DNA of 64,000 bases. It comes from Evansella halocellulosilytica. Its GTDB lineage: Bacteria > Bacillota > Bacilli > Bacillales > Salisediminibacteriaceae. Of this stretch, positions 42,461 to 51,360 are shown in pieces. The stretch covers positions 982,300 through 1,046,299 of the forward strand of contig NZ_NIST01000001.1 of the NCBI RefSeq assembly GCF_002335745.1. Reading direction: 5' to 3'. The number at the start of each line of letters is the position of its first letter. Within the stretch, counting starts at the first letter, position 1. The position numbers were made by a program, and so were the translations under genes. The notes beneath the pieces were generated by a model. That model was not told the DNA's origin, did no database searches, and saw only the letters and a list, made by a program, of their open reading frames with translations.

Positions 42461-43375
42461 ATGAAAGCAATAGCCTTTCATTCACCGGGTCCCCCGGATG
42501 TGTTAGAAGTGATGAACTTTGAAAAACCTATTCCTGGGAGCGGGCAAGTTCGCGTAAAAGTAAAATCAGCTGGTGTTCAGCCCGTTGACTGCGCAATCCG
42601 TGGGCAAGGTTTTAGCCCACCAGGAGTGAAAATCCAATACCCTCAAATTTTAGGGAATGAATTTGCTGGTGTCATCGACATGATTGGAGAAGGGGTAGAA
42701 GGTTTTTCAGTCGGGAGCGAAGTGATCGGTTGGTCGCTTCTATCAAGCTATGCTGAATATGTCGTTGTCCCAATTTCTCAAATTGTTCGAAAGCCTAAAA
42801 GTATGCCTTGGGAAGAAGCTGGTGTCCTTACTGCTTCAGGGCAGACTGCCCATACAGCTTTGCAGGCACTTGGAATCAGTAAAGGAGATACTGTACTCAT
42901 ACACGCAGCTGCTGGAGGAGTTGGAACATTCGCCGTTCAATTAGCACGAGCATGGGGGGCAACTGTAATCGGTACTGCCAGCCCGCGTAACCATGACTAC
43001 TTGAGATCGTTAGGAGCGATACCAGTCGCATATGGAGATGGTCTTGTGGATCGGGTACGTGAAATTGCACCTATTGGAGTCGATGCCGCTTTAGACGCTG
43101 CAGGAAACGACGCACTTAGAGCTTCTGTGAAGCTCGTCTCCGATAGAAAAAGGATCGGTACGATCGTTGCATTCGATCTTTCAGAGCAGCTTGGAACGAT
43201 CCCAATTCGCAGTAAGCGAAATCTATCAAGACTATCTGAACTGACAAAATTATACGAACAAGGTCACCTTCGTGTTGTGATATCACAATCATTTCCACTA
43301 TCTAGAGCAAATGAGGCTCATAGAGCTGTAGAGACCCGACATGTTCGAGGGAAAATCGTACTAACAGTGGATTAG
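42461..43375 (+). CDS. zinc-free MDR quinone oxidoreductase
   Basis: 304 residues: GroES-like N-terminus (PGSGQVRVKVKSAGVQPVDC) and Rossmann motif AAAGGVGTFAVQLARAWGAT at about 146-165, with no structural zinc cysteines. It is of the NADPH:quinone reductase/zeta-crystallin type (QorB-like). AAGGAGTTG precedes ATG 42461. It is followed at 29 bases by an FMN reductase, so the two probably form a quinone or electrophile-detoxifying unit controlled by LysR. Confidence 0.83.
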   Translation: MKAIAFHSPGPPDVLEVMNFEKPIPGSGQVRVKVKSAGVQPVDCAIRGQGFSPPGVKIQYPQILGNEFAGVIDMIGEGVEGFSVGSEVIGWSLLSSYAEYVVVPISQIVRKPKSMPWEEAGVLTASGQTAHTALQALGISKGDTVLIHAAAGGVGTFAVQLARAWGATVIGTASPRNHDYLRSLGAIPVAYGDGLVDRVREIAPIGVDAALDAAGNDALRASVKLVSDRKRIGTIVAFDLSEQLGTIPIRSKRNLSRLSELTKLYEQGHLRVVISQSFPLSRANEAHRAVETRHVRGKIVLTVD

Positions 43376-43404
43376 AACGTTAATTTGAATTAGGAGGACT
43401 ATAT

Positions 43405-43950
43405 GTGGAAAAAATAAAAATTGGCATTATTTTAGGAAGTACACGTGAAGGGCGAGTAAGCCCGCAAGTCGGAAAATGGGTAAAAGAAATAGGGGAGGAA
43501 CACGGTGGTGCTTATTATGAGCTTGTCGATTTAGCTAATTATGACTTACCATTTTTAGGAACGGGGGCAGGGGAAGAGAAAGGAATCATATCTTGGAAAA
43601 AGAAGGTTGCCAGTTTGGATGGGTTCGTTTTTATCGTTCAAGAGTACAACCATAGTATAACCGGTGTGTTAAAAAATGCACTCGATTCAGCGTACGAGGA
43701 ATGGCACGATAAAGCAGCGGGGATTGTTAGTTACGGTTCTACAGGTGGGGCTCGTGCTGCAGAGCATCTACGCGGGATCTTAGCTGAATTATCAGTCGCA
43801 ACAGTTCGAGCCAATCCAACTTTATCCATTTTCACCGACTTCTCTTCGAAAGTGTTCAAACCTGCGGATTTTCATACTAGGTATGTGACGTCGATGTTGG
43901 ATCAAACTTTATTATGGAGTCGTGCACTTAAAACTGTAAGGCAACCGTAA
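43405..43950 (+). CDS. NADPH-dependent FMN reductase
   Basis: 181 residues of the flavodoxin-like FMN_red family: GIILGSTREGRVSPQVGKWV binds the FMN phosphate, then VFIVQEYNHSITGVLKNALD and GIVSYGSTGGARA. GTG 43405 follows AGGAGGAC. Candidate azo- or quinone reductase. It completes the LysR-controlled pair. Confidence 0.83.
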   Translation: MEKIKIGIILGSTREGRVSPQVGKWVKEIGEEHGGAYYELVDLANYDLPFLGTGAGEEKGIISWKKKVASLDGFVFIVQEYNHSITGVLKNALDSAYEEWHDKAAGIVSYGSTGGARAAEHLRGILAELSVATVRANPTLSIFTDFSSKVFKPADFHTRYVTSMLDQTLLWSRALKTVRQP

Positions 43951-43989
43951 TGTAGAAATGACCTGCCTTATAGACGTATAGATACAGCT

Positions 43990-44024
43990 AAGACCCAGAC
44001 GGATCACCCGCCTGGGTCTTATAA
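43990..44024. terminator. shared hairpin between converging genes
   Basis: AAGACCCAG (43990-43998) and CTGGGTCTT (44012-44020) form a 9-bp stem. It lies between the FMN reductase and the acidic protein genes and may stop both. Confidence 0.6.
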
Positions 44025-44041
44025 AGCACTTTATACGTAAA

Positions 44042-45406
44042 TCAATTTTCATATAAAGAAGAAGTACCAGGTTCTACAAATCCTTCATATTCAAGGTCTA
44101 ATACCCACCAATACATTTCTTCTTCTGTAAGGCCGAAGTCTTCATGCGAAACTTCCTCAGCTTCAATTGCTTCGAATAGTTCCAATTCCTCTTCAGTTAG
44201 TTCATATTCATAGTATTCTTCAAATTCATCGATATATTGTTCCATATGTGACTCTACTTCTAGCTCGATGTCATAGAACATCATATCAAGGTCAGCTTCT
44301 GTTAATTCTTTTCTTTCAGCTCCATATAAGACAAACTCAACATCTTCATTATATTTATAGGTACTACTAGCAGTCGCTGTAATGTTGAATTCGACTCCTT
44401 CTTCTTCAAACGTCATCGTCATATCAGCATTACTTGCTGTAATATTGCCGCTTTCAATCATGAAAGCAACTTCCATTATCAGAGTGCCATCTTCAAGTGT
44501 ATCTACTTCTTCTTCAAGGTCTGCGATTGCTGTTTCAATATCGATATCAGAGTCCTTTTCGAATGCCTCTTTTGCTTCCTCATTGTCTTTCACTTCATTT
44601 AATGCATACAAGTAAGAGTGAAAGATCAAATCTTCATCTAAATCAAGAATAATCCAACCGTCTTCTTCGGTCACTAAATCGCCATCGTTGTTGTCTTTAA
44701 AGTAATCGATCATATGGTCGATTACGAAATGAAATAAATAATCTTCGTCATCATTTTCTATGAAGATTCTTTCATCAAGGTCTAAAGAATCTTTATATTT
44801 TGCTCCTTTAATTGATTCTTCAACAACAGGAACAACAGCCGTGTTTAATTCAGTTGAAAGGAAATCTCCTACATCTTCACCTTCTGTAAATAATGCTAGC
44901 TCCTCTTCAATTTCAGGGATGTTTGGTAAAATATTGTACGATAACACATCAATAAAATCAGAAAGGAACTCTGTATAAGGGTCAAGATCCAAGGCAATCT
45001 CATCAGCATCTTCATCTAAGTATAACCGAAATGGCACTTGTAAATGGACATCTTCTCCATGAATATCACCTGATATTCCATAAGAGCCACCTAATTCGAC
45101 TACATGATTTTCAAAGTCAACAACAACGGAATTTTCGCCTTCAATGTTTTGAAAAATATCCTTTAAGATATTAAAATATACTTCCTCTTCACCGTAAAGA
45201 CCAAATTCAGAAGGGTGTCCATCAAAGTCAAGACTCATAGTGAAATCAGTGTCCACTTGAATCTGATCTTCATTCGTTAAGTTCCCAATCGCATTAGCAA
45301 GCTTTGCTTCTGGGGAAGTGAAAAACGAGTACGCTAAAAATCCTCCTATGATGACGACAAAAAGGGTGATAACCCCTGCTATAAACTTAACACTTTTTTC
45401 TTTCAT
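44042..45406 (-). CDS. strongly acidic membrane-anchored extracellular protein
   Basis: 454 residues. Residues about 6-28 (VKFIAGVITLFVVIIGGFLAYSFF) form one N-terminal anchor; the rest is very rich in Asp and Glu (for example DEFEEYYEYELTEEELELFE) and should face outside. ATG 45406 follows AAAGGTGG. No enzymatic motif; short repeats of EEV/EEE type near the C-terminus. An acidic surface suits an alkaline or saline habitat. Resembles uncharacterised Bacillaceae proteins, but I cannot name a family with confidence. Confidence 0.7.
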   Translation of the reverse strand: MKEKSVKFIAGVITLFVVIIGGFLAYSFFTSPEAKLANAIGNLTNEDQIQVDTDFTMSLDFDGHPSEFGLYGEEEVYFNILKDIFQNIEGENSVVVDFENHVVELGGSYGISGDIHGEDVHLQVPFRLYLDEDADEIALDLDPYTEFLSDFIDVLSYNILPNIPEIEEELALFTEGEDVGDFLSTELNTAVVPVVEESIKGAKYKDSLDLDERIFIENDDEDYLFHFVIDHMIDYFKDNNDGDLVTEEDGWIILDLDEDLIFHSYLYALNEVKDNEEAKEAFEKDSDIDIETAIADLEEEVDTLEDGTLIMEVAFMIESGNITASNADMTMTFEEEGVEFNITATASSTYKYNEDVEFVLYGAERKELTEADLDMMFYDIELEVESHMEQYIDEFEEYYEYELTEEELELFEAIEAEEVSHEDFGLTEEEMYWWVLDLEYEGFVEPGTSSLYEN

Positions 45407-45765
45407 TAACACATTCCACCTTTACATGTAAAAAATAACAACCGATTCTTATTATTGCATAAAAGTACTAGTTACAAAGATTGGTTTTTTAGCAGTTCAA
45501 TAGTCGGAGTTTGTCTAATTGTGACAAGTTTCATAGCTTCATTTTTCCGAAGGGAAAGGAACAGTACTTCCCCCTTATATATCGGTCATTCTAAATGTGT
45601 AGTTCTATCATCTTAGATGCGGTTTTTTTAGTTAAAAAGGAATTACTCTATTTTTGTCGAAAACAATTAAAAGGTTTTCCAAAATCTTCGTGTATGATGG
45701 AATGATAAATGAAAGAGACGGAACTATCTAATTTTTATATAGGCTAGGATGTGGAGGACAAAAGA
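45407..45765. other. gene-free stretch before the MFS pseudogene
   Basis: About 360 bases of AT-rich sequence. No gene, RNA motif or terminator is evident. It must hold the divergent promoters. Confidence 0.4.
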
Positions 45766-47006
45766 GTGAATCTTATCGATCATAAAGACTATGTACGTTT
45801 CTGGCTCGCTTCGACAGTTTCTAGCTTTGGAACTTATATTACGACACTCGCTTTACAAGTGCTCGTCGTCGTTCATATGCAAGGGAGTACTGTAGATGTC
45901 GGTTGGGTAAATGCTTCAAGGTGGCTGCCTTATGTATAGTGACGGGGGTTTTCATTGATCGTTTCAGCCGTAAAACGATGTTAGTTTTCACCGACATTGG
46001 ACGGGGTGTTCTGCTTGCCATTATTTGTCTATTAGTCGTTGTTGGAGAAGCCGGTATTGGCAGTTTGATGGCCATTATGGTTCTCTTTGGAATGATGTCA
46101 TTGTTTAATGATGCAGCTAGCCAGTCGTTTGTGCCTCAATTAGTGCCGAGGGGTTTATTAATGCGAGCGTATGCAAGACTGGAACAAAGTGCAGCTGTAT
46201 CTGAAACGAGTGGGCCAACTGTTGCTGGATTATTAATCTCTTGGATTAGTGCACCGTTTGCCATTTTAGTAAACGGTCTGTTTTACCTTTATTCTGGATT
46301 CGTTATGGCTTCCATTAAACATCACCCTATACGAGAAAAAGAGCCGAAAAAGCGGATGTGGGGACAAATAAAAGGTGGTTTGCGTTGGATTTACAAGCAT
46401 CGCTATTTAAGTACGTTAGCTTTAAATACGCACGCTTGGTTCCTTTTTCACAGTATGGTCGGTACGGTACTCGTCACTTTTGCGCTCACAGAGTTAGGAT
46501 TCAATGCATCGACTTTAGGAATCGTACTATCATCAGCGGGGATCGGTGCTGTTCTTGGTTCTACGCTATCTACTCGAGTTGGAGATTATTGGGGAATCGG
46601 ACGCGGCATTGCTTTTGCTCGTATTCTCTATTGTCCAGCGGTCGTACTAATCGTATTAGCACCATCAGCTGAACAAGGCACTCTTTTAATGGGGACTTTT
46701 CTCATGATTGGACTCGGACAGTTTCTCTATGGTTTTGCAATGGGAGTCGAGGGGCCGCTTGAAATGGGATACCGGCAATTGATTACACCAGCACATTTAC
46801 ATGGGCGCGTGAATGCAACGATGCGCTCGATTAACCGGAGTATGGTTGTTATTGGCGCCCCATTAGGCGGGTTAATTGCAGAATTATTTGGATTTCGAAC
46901 AGCATTATGGTTCATCATTGCAGGGTTTTCGATCGTTGGATCTTGGTTTACATTCTCTCCGATGCGCCACGCTCAAATTGATGAAGCTGAGACAAAAGAA
47001 TCGTAG
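45766..47006 (+). pseudogene. MFS transporter (MefA/EntS type), frameshifted near its start
   Basis: GTG 45766 behind GGAGGA opens VNLIDHKDYVRFWLASTVSS and runs to a stop at 45937-45939 (WLPYV-stop). From about 45930 another frame continues VTGVFIDRFSRKTMLVFTDI (motif A) to 47006. A few codons between PYV and VTGVFIDR appear to be lost together with the frame. About 410 codons in total. The body downstream is intact, so decay is recent or the break is a sequencing error. Confidence 0.75.
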
Positions 47007-47120
47007 TGGATGTAGGCTAGGCAATTCCAATTAATAGGGTGAATTGACAGTATTTAGGGTGTATGATAAAGTTTTTGTAATATAACGGAAAATTCAGACA
47101 TTTAGAAAGGGGGAGGGCAA

Positions 47121-47645
47121 ATGAAAAGGTGGGAATATTTGCTAGTCCTTTTAATTGGTATGGCTCTCGTCGGATGTTCGAGTAAAGAAGGCGAGACAAT
47201 AGTCGTCACAGAAACGAATGAAGAGGTTCGCGATGGGGAAAACGACGAACAACCTGAAATTAAACCACTAGGGCTTGGACTCTCGATTGACGGGACTTTG
47301 TATAAATCTCTATTATTCACGTACTGTTGGGAAGGCGGAGAAAAAGAGTGTTCGAAACTTAGCAGTGCTGAACAAGTTCTAGAAAATAGGGGGGAGCGAC
47401 CGATATTCGTAAGTGAAGGTGAGCAAATTCAACTGATGGAAAGTCTAGATCCAAGTGGAAGTTTACCACCAGCAGATAGCATGACAATTATTGAAACCGA
47501 GACAGGCGAAGCTCATACAATTAGCGATTCAGAAACTTTTACAGCCCCAGAAGAAAATGGAGCTTACTATTATAAAATTCATGCTCAATGGGATGACAGT
47601 GCAAAGGAAGAAGCGATCTATCTTTTTGAACTGGATGTCAGGTGA
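47121..47645 (+). CDS. lipoprotein of unknown function
   Basis: 174 residues with a signal peptide and lipobox LVGC (Cys18); the mature part begins SSKEGE and is acidic. A Cys pair (YCWEGGEKEC) and a C-terminal beta-rich stretch (YYYKIHAQWDDSAKEEAIYL) suggest a small extracellular domain. AAAGGGGGAGG precedes ATG 47121. No family recognised. Its own terminator follows at 47653. Confidence 0.75.
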   Translation: MKRWEYLLVLLIGMALVGCSSKEGETIVVTETNEEVRDGENDEQPEIKPLGLGLSIDGTLYKSLLFTYCWEGGEKECSKLSSAEQVLENRGERPIFVSEGEQIQLMESLDPSGSLPPADSMTIIETETGEAHTISDSETFTAPEENGAYYYKIHAQWDDSAKEEAIYLFELDVR

Positions 47646-47652
47646 TATTTCT

Positions 47653-47685
47653 GCTGTTATCGTTTCATGATAACAGCTTTTTTTT
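47653..47685 (+). terminator. terminator of the lipoprotein gene
   Basis: GCTGTTATC and GATAACAGC form a perfect 9-bp stem, followed by eight Ts. Confidence 0.85.
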
Positions 47686-47716
47686 GATAAATCACCACGA
47701 AGGGAGAAATTTTTAC

Positions 47717-48409
47717 ATGCCATATATACTGATGGCTCTCATAACAATCATAACTGTTTCTTTAACACCGTTTTGGCGAAAAACGAAAGCGACAGCTAAA
47801 ATTGGGATGATATCGTGGATTCTAACGAGTACATATTTTATTTTCGAGTATGTTGTTATTAGAGGGACGACAGCACCATATCAAGTTCTCCATCAACCGA
47901 TGAGTGATCTCGGAGTAACGATATGCGGTACGGATACTTATGCATTAGCTTCTTATGAGATATGTTCACCGAATCATTTGTTCATGAATTGGATATTTAC
48001 ATTAACAGGTCTTGTCATATTTGTCGGGGCCGTCTGCTTGCATCAATTTTGGCCAAAAAAGAAGACAAACGTCATTGCGACTGTGTTACTTGCCATTTTT
48101 GGACTGAGTTATACGATATCTGGAATTATTCCGGCAGACGTAAGTTTTATTTGGCATACGCTTGCTTCACTTCCAGGGATGTTTGTTCAAATACCCGCGA
48201 TGGTGATCATCGGATTATCTATTCGAAAGGAGATGCCGAAATTAGCGGTTTGGACCTATGTTTGTACGGCTATAAACATAATCACGCTTTTACTCATCTT
48301 CCTTCAATTTTCCATGATTGATTTACCAGGAGGGTTGTTTCAGCGTATTCTTTACGGCTCTGTTTATCTATGGATGACTGGAACCGCGATCGGTCTGTGG
48401 AAAAAATAG
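47717..48409 (+). CDS. DUF998 family membrane protein
   Basis: 230 residues with six hydrophobic segments and the family motif LHQPMSDLGVTICG after helix 2, and IIPADVSFIWHTLAS in the middle. ATG 47717 behind GAAGGGAG; a longer frame would begin before the terminator of the previous gene. Paralog of the protein at 3535. Function unknown. Confidence 0.78.
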   Translation: MPYILMALITIITVSLTPFWRKTKATAKIGMISWILTSTYFIFEYVVIRGTTAPYQVLHQPMSDLGVTICGTDTYALASYEICSPNHLFMNWIFTLTGLVIFVGAVCLHQFWPKKKTNVIATVLLAIFGLSYTISGIIPADVSFIWHTLASLPGMFVQIPAMVIIGLSIRKEMPKLAVWTYVCTAINIITLLLIFLQFSMIDLPGGLFQRILYGSVYLWMTGTAIGLWKK

Positions 48410-48531
48410 CGTTCGATTCGACAGGTTAAAAAAGTTGTGATGAGGATAGCTATTGTATGGATGACGTATAATGAGCCTTGTCGTGCGAATCTTTATAAGA
48501 CGGAATTTAACTTAATCTTATTTGTTGTATG

Positions 48532-48563
48532 AACACCCCTAGGTCAGCCGACCTAGGGGTGTT
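48532..48563. terminator. strong bidirectional-looking terminator
   Basis: AACACCCCTAGGTC and GACCTAGGGGTGTT form a perfect 14-bp stem around AGCC. It lies 122 bases past the DUF998 gene in the 336-base gap that also holds the next promoter. Confidence 0.7.
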
Positions 48564-48668
48564 TACGATTAGCCAAAGGGATGGATAAACCTAAGAGATT
48601 GTGTCGATAAAGAGGATTGAATGAAACCGTTCGTACTTGTAATGATATCAATCATATGAAAGATGAGT

Positions 48669-48697
48669 TTGACACATAGATTGTATGTGTGTATTAT
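48669..48697 (+). promoter_or_regulatory. promoter of the GntR-ABC operon
   Basis: TTGACA (48669-48674) and TATTAT (48692-48697) are 17 bp apart. Confidence 0.6.
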
Positions 48698-48717
48698 TAA
48701 GATAGTACACTAATACA
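48690..48717. promoter_or_regulatory. candidate GntR (YtrA-type) operator
   Basis: TGTATTA (48690-48696) and TAATACA (48711-48717) are inverted repeats around GTACAC, overlapping the -10 box and start site. Confidence 0.4.
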
Positions 48718-48745
48718 TTAATTCAATTTACTGGAGGTTTTATAA

Positions 48746-49543
48746 ATGGACGCTTGGTGGAGTTTAGTAAAAAAAGAATTTCGGTTAGGGCAGCCAGCTT
48801 TAATTCTTGCCATTGCTTCTTACATTGTGTTTAGTATTATTGCTATCTATTTTGCAAATCGGGCTGGGTTTGGAATCGAAGCACTACTAATTGTAAGCGG
48901 GATTGCCGTTATTCTTCATGTTTTTTACTTAGTTTATTATTTGCTTTACAGCTTAGAATTTGAACGGAAACGGCTTCATTTATGGCTGCATAATCCGATG
49001 CCAGGATATGGGTTGTTGTTAGCGAAATTCGTTGCTGGAATTTTTTCAATGCTTATCACGATAACGATTCCGATTGCTGTTGCTTTAACTGTCGTTTTCA
49101 TTTCTGATGCGGTCGCAGTCCCAGTTTCTTGGGCGCACATAATTGAAGGTGGCATCTATGGTTTCATTTCGCTCTTTTTTATGGCGATTTCAATTGCCAT
49201 TTGGTTTTTGTTTTATTGGATGATTTTCCTCTGTCTCACTAGATGGGTTGGCACATTTTTGAGCTTCTTAGGAACCTTTATTTTCGTGATCGTTACGCTG
49301 AATGTTTACAATTGGTTCACTTCCTTAAATATTTATGACCTGCTGACACAATGGGGCGGAATAAACCTTGGTAATATGTTAACTGGATTAAGTTATTCAA
49401 TGGATTTAGAGTCAGGTGCTGTAAGTGAAGTCGTCACAGATATGGCGACGATTTACGTAGGAGCTATATTGTACGAAGCCGTGCTACTTGTCATCATATT
49501 TGCTGCTGCTACTTGGCTGTTGAACCGAAAAGTTGAGGTGTAG
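48746..49543 (+). CDS. ABC transporter permease-like membrane protein
   Basis: 265 residues with about six hydrophobic segments; LYSLEFERKRLHLWLHNPMP is the short cytoplasmic coupling segment typical of YtrC/YtrD-like ABC permeases. TGGAGGTTT precedes ATG 48746. It leads an operon with a GntR repressor and an ATPase (YtrA/YtrB type), which in Bacillus responds to cell-wall-active antibiotics. Confidence 0.72.
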   Translation: MDAWWSLVKKEFRLGQPALILAIASYIVFSIIAIYFANRAGFGIEALLIVSGIAVILHVFYLVYYLLYSLEFERKRLHLWLHNPMPGYGLLLAKFVAGIFSMLITITIPIAVALTVVFISDAVAVPVSWAHIIEGGIYGFISLFFMAISIAIWFLFYWMIFLCLTRWVGTFLSFLGTFIFVIVTLNVYNWFTSLNIYDLLTQWGGINLGNMLTGLSYSMDLESGAVSEVVTDMATIYVGAILYEAVLLVIIFAAATWLLNRKVEV

Positions 49544-49546
49544 ACG

Positions 49547-49933
49547 ATGACTGATCAATTTCAATCTTCGCAACCGATTTATTATCAACTAGCAAATCGA
49601 GTCATTCGACAAATTTTACGAGGTGAGTTAATGCCGGGTGAAAAGCTTCTCTCTGTTCGTGAAATGGCGATAAAAACGAATGTCAATCCGAATACAGTTC
49701 AGCGGACGTATCGTGAATTAGAAGGAATGAAGATTGCGGAATCAAGAAGAGGGCAAGGAACATTTGTTACTGAGGATGAGCATGTTTTGCATCAAATGAG
49801 AGAAGAAATGAAGCTGAGAGAAATCGAGCAGTTCGTACAAGGAATGTACGAGATGGGATATGAAAACAAAGAAATTGAAGCTGGGTTACATCAGTTTTTG
49901 CAAAAAAGGGAGCAGGAGGATAAAAATGATTGA
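49547..49933 (+). CDS. GntR-family regulator, YtrA subfamily
   Basis: 128 residues: GntR winged helix at about 10-75 (SVREMAIKTNVNPNTVQRTY) and a short C-terminal dimer helix pair (about 80-125), the hallmark of the YtrA subfamily. It overlaps the ATPase gene by 8 bases. Likely represses its own operon. Confidence 0.88.
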   Translation: MTDQFQSSQPIYYQLANRVIRQILRGELMPGEKLLSVREMAIKTNVNPNTVQRTYRELEGMKIAESRRGQGTFVTEDEHVLHQMREEMKLREIEQFVQGMYEMGYENKEIEAGLHQFLQKREQEDKND

Positions 49934-50615
49934 ACTTAACCGAGTATCGAAAAAATATCGAAACAATGTTGCATTGCAAGATATAGATTTACAGTTGAAT
50001 AAAGGAAGGATCGTTGGTCTAGTCGGAGAGAACGGAAGCGGAAAATCGACGACTTTAAAATTAATTGCAGGGTTGATCCGGCCGTCAAGCGGTACGATAA
50101 CGGTAAATGGGGTTAAGGTCGATCGAAGAGTTGCGAATCAAGTATCGTATTTATCAGAGCTTGACACGTATTATGGGTTTTATAATGTCGGCCAGACAAT
50201 CGATTTTTTTGCTTCTCAATTTCAAGATTTTAATGAGGAAAAAGCGGAGGAAATCCGTAAGTTTATGAAGCTGGATCGTCAAGCAAAACTAAAGCACCTA
50301 TCTAAAGGAAATCGCGGCCGACTTAAAGTTGTCTTAACGTTAGCTCGTGAAGTACCAGTCATTCTCATGGATGAACCGCTGTCTGGATTAGATCCAATGG
50401 TGCGAGATTCGATTGTCAAAGGGTTTATTTCATTTATCGATTTGGAAAAACAGATGGTTCTCATTACGACTCATGAGATCAAAGAGCTGGAAACGATTTT
50501 GGATGAAGTCATTGCCATTAAAGACGGAAACCTGATTGGACATCACGATGTTGAACAACTGCGATTCGAAAAGAATATGGGCATCGTCGATTGGATGAAT
50601 GACATATACAACTAA
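49926..50615 (+). CDS. ABC transporter ATP-binding protein, YtrB-like
   Basis: 229 residues: Walker A GENGSGKST at about 36-44, signature region HLSKGNRGRLK (non-canonical, as in YtrB), Walker B VILMDEP, H-loop TTHE. ATG 49926 follows GGAGGA; the frame extends upstream inside the GntR gene without a ribosome site. Partner of the permease at 48746. Confidence 0.88.
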   Translation: MIELNRVSKKYRNNVALQDIDLQLNKGRIVGLVGENGSGKSTTLKLIAGLIRPSSGTITVNGVKVDRRVANQVSYLSELDTYYGFYNVGQTIDFFASQFQDFNEEKAEEIRKFMKLDRQAKLKHLSKGNRGRLKVVLTLAREVPVILMDEPLSGLDPMVRDSIVKGFISFIDLEKQMVLITTHEIKELETILDEVIAIKDGNLIGHHDVEQLRFEKNMGIVDWMNDIYN

Positions 50616-50689
50616 AGAATGAAAGCTATATAACAAAGGCTTAAGGAACCCGAAGTCTAGATAGCAATCGGATTTTATCTGAAAAAGGT

Positions 50690-50722
50690 TACCGTAACAA
50701 TCCCTCCACATCACTTGTTACG
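50690..50722 (+). terminator. hairpin after the GntR-ABC operon
   Basis: ACCGTAACA and TGTTACGGT form a 9-bp stem with a 16-base loop. A weak T-rich tail (CCTCTTTCTC) follows, so termination is possible. Confidence 0.5.
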
Positions 50723-50754
50723 GTGGCCTCTTTCTCAATGAAAGGAGGACTTTG

Positions 50755-50958
50755 GTGGAGCCGAACACAATCAATTTAATCATCGTTTTGTCATTGCTTT
50801 TAATTGGACTAATCATAAATGTTGTGACGAGTTTGTGGGCCTACCGTGATGCACAATCGAAAGGCCATAGTAAAGAGTTTGCACTAATTGTATTGTTTGG
50901 AACATTGTTTTTACCTTTTGTCGGAGCGCTGATCTATTTATATATTCGAAATAAATAA
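50755..50958 (+). CDS. small PLDc_N-type membrane protein
   Basis: 67 residues, two hydrophobic segments with WAYRDAQSKG between, as in the phospholipase D-nuclease N-terminal domain family. GTG 50755 with AAAGGAGG 6 bases before it fits better than the TTG one codon earlier. Often linked to envelope-stress operons; function unknown. Confidence 0.7.
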   Translation: MEPNTINLIIVLSLLLIGLIINVVTSLWAYRDAQSKGHSKEFALIVLFGTLFLPFVGALIYLYIRNK

Positions 50959-51278
50959 TGTGTCATAACCAAGTATCATCTAGGTGGTGCTTAGTTTTTT
51001 ATATAGCGTATTTTCTAAATGATGAAGAATCGAATTTTCGCGGATGCACCTTACAGCCAAGGAACGAAAAGTAGAGTCTTGGCGGTAGGAAAAGGAGTAA
51101 TAGAACTGTCAAGAGAAGATTCCGAGTCCCTTGACGGTAGAAAAAAGTCAATTAGCCAAAAAAGCCTTTCAATAACCAACTGGAAGGCTTTTTTTATATC
51201 CTCATTTTTGCGTTTGCTCTGTATATAAAACGGAATCTAAAAATTCATTCGTGTTTAATAGTCGGTTATGATACAATA
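50959..51278. other. gene-free stretch between PLDc_N and DUF418 genes
   Basis: Contains an open frame (51019-51228) with no ribosome site and no family resemblance, judged not to be a gene, and the hairpin terminator at 51160. Otherwise nothing. Confidence 0.4.
51160..51199 (+). terminator. terminator-like hairpin
   Basis: AAAAAAGCCTT and AAGGCTTTTTTT enclose a 17-base loop. Which gene it serves is unclear; the nearest upstream gene ends about 200 bases earlier. Confidence 0.6.
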
Positions 51279-51298
51279 TTGATTGATCGACCAATCAA
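51279..51298. promoter_or_regulatory. TetR-type operator before the DUF418 gene
   Basis: TTGATTG and CAATCAA around ATCGAC. A related half site (GATTAATCAA) follows at about 51309. A -10-like TACAAT with upstream TG (51269-51277) lies just before, so the TetR gene at 52702 may act here. Confidence 0.5.
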
Positions 51299-51360
51299 AT
51301 AATTGTACGATTAATCAAATATAACTAAACGTCTTTTGGAAACTGAAGGGTGTGTTGACT

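Noticed and set aside
51019-51228. A 69-codon frame (MMKNRIFADAPYSQG...)
   Set aside because: No ribosome site or family likeness, and its 3' part is the terminator hairpin at 51160-51199.
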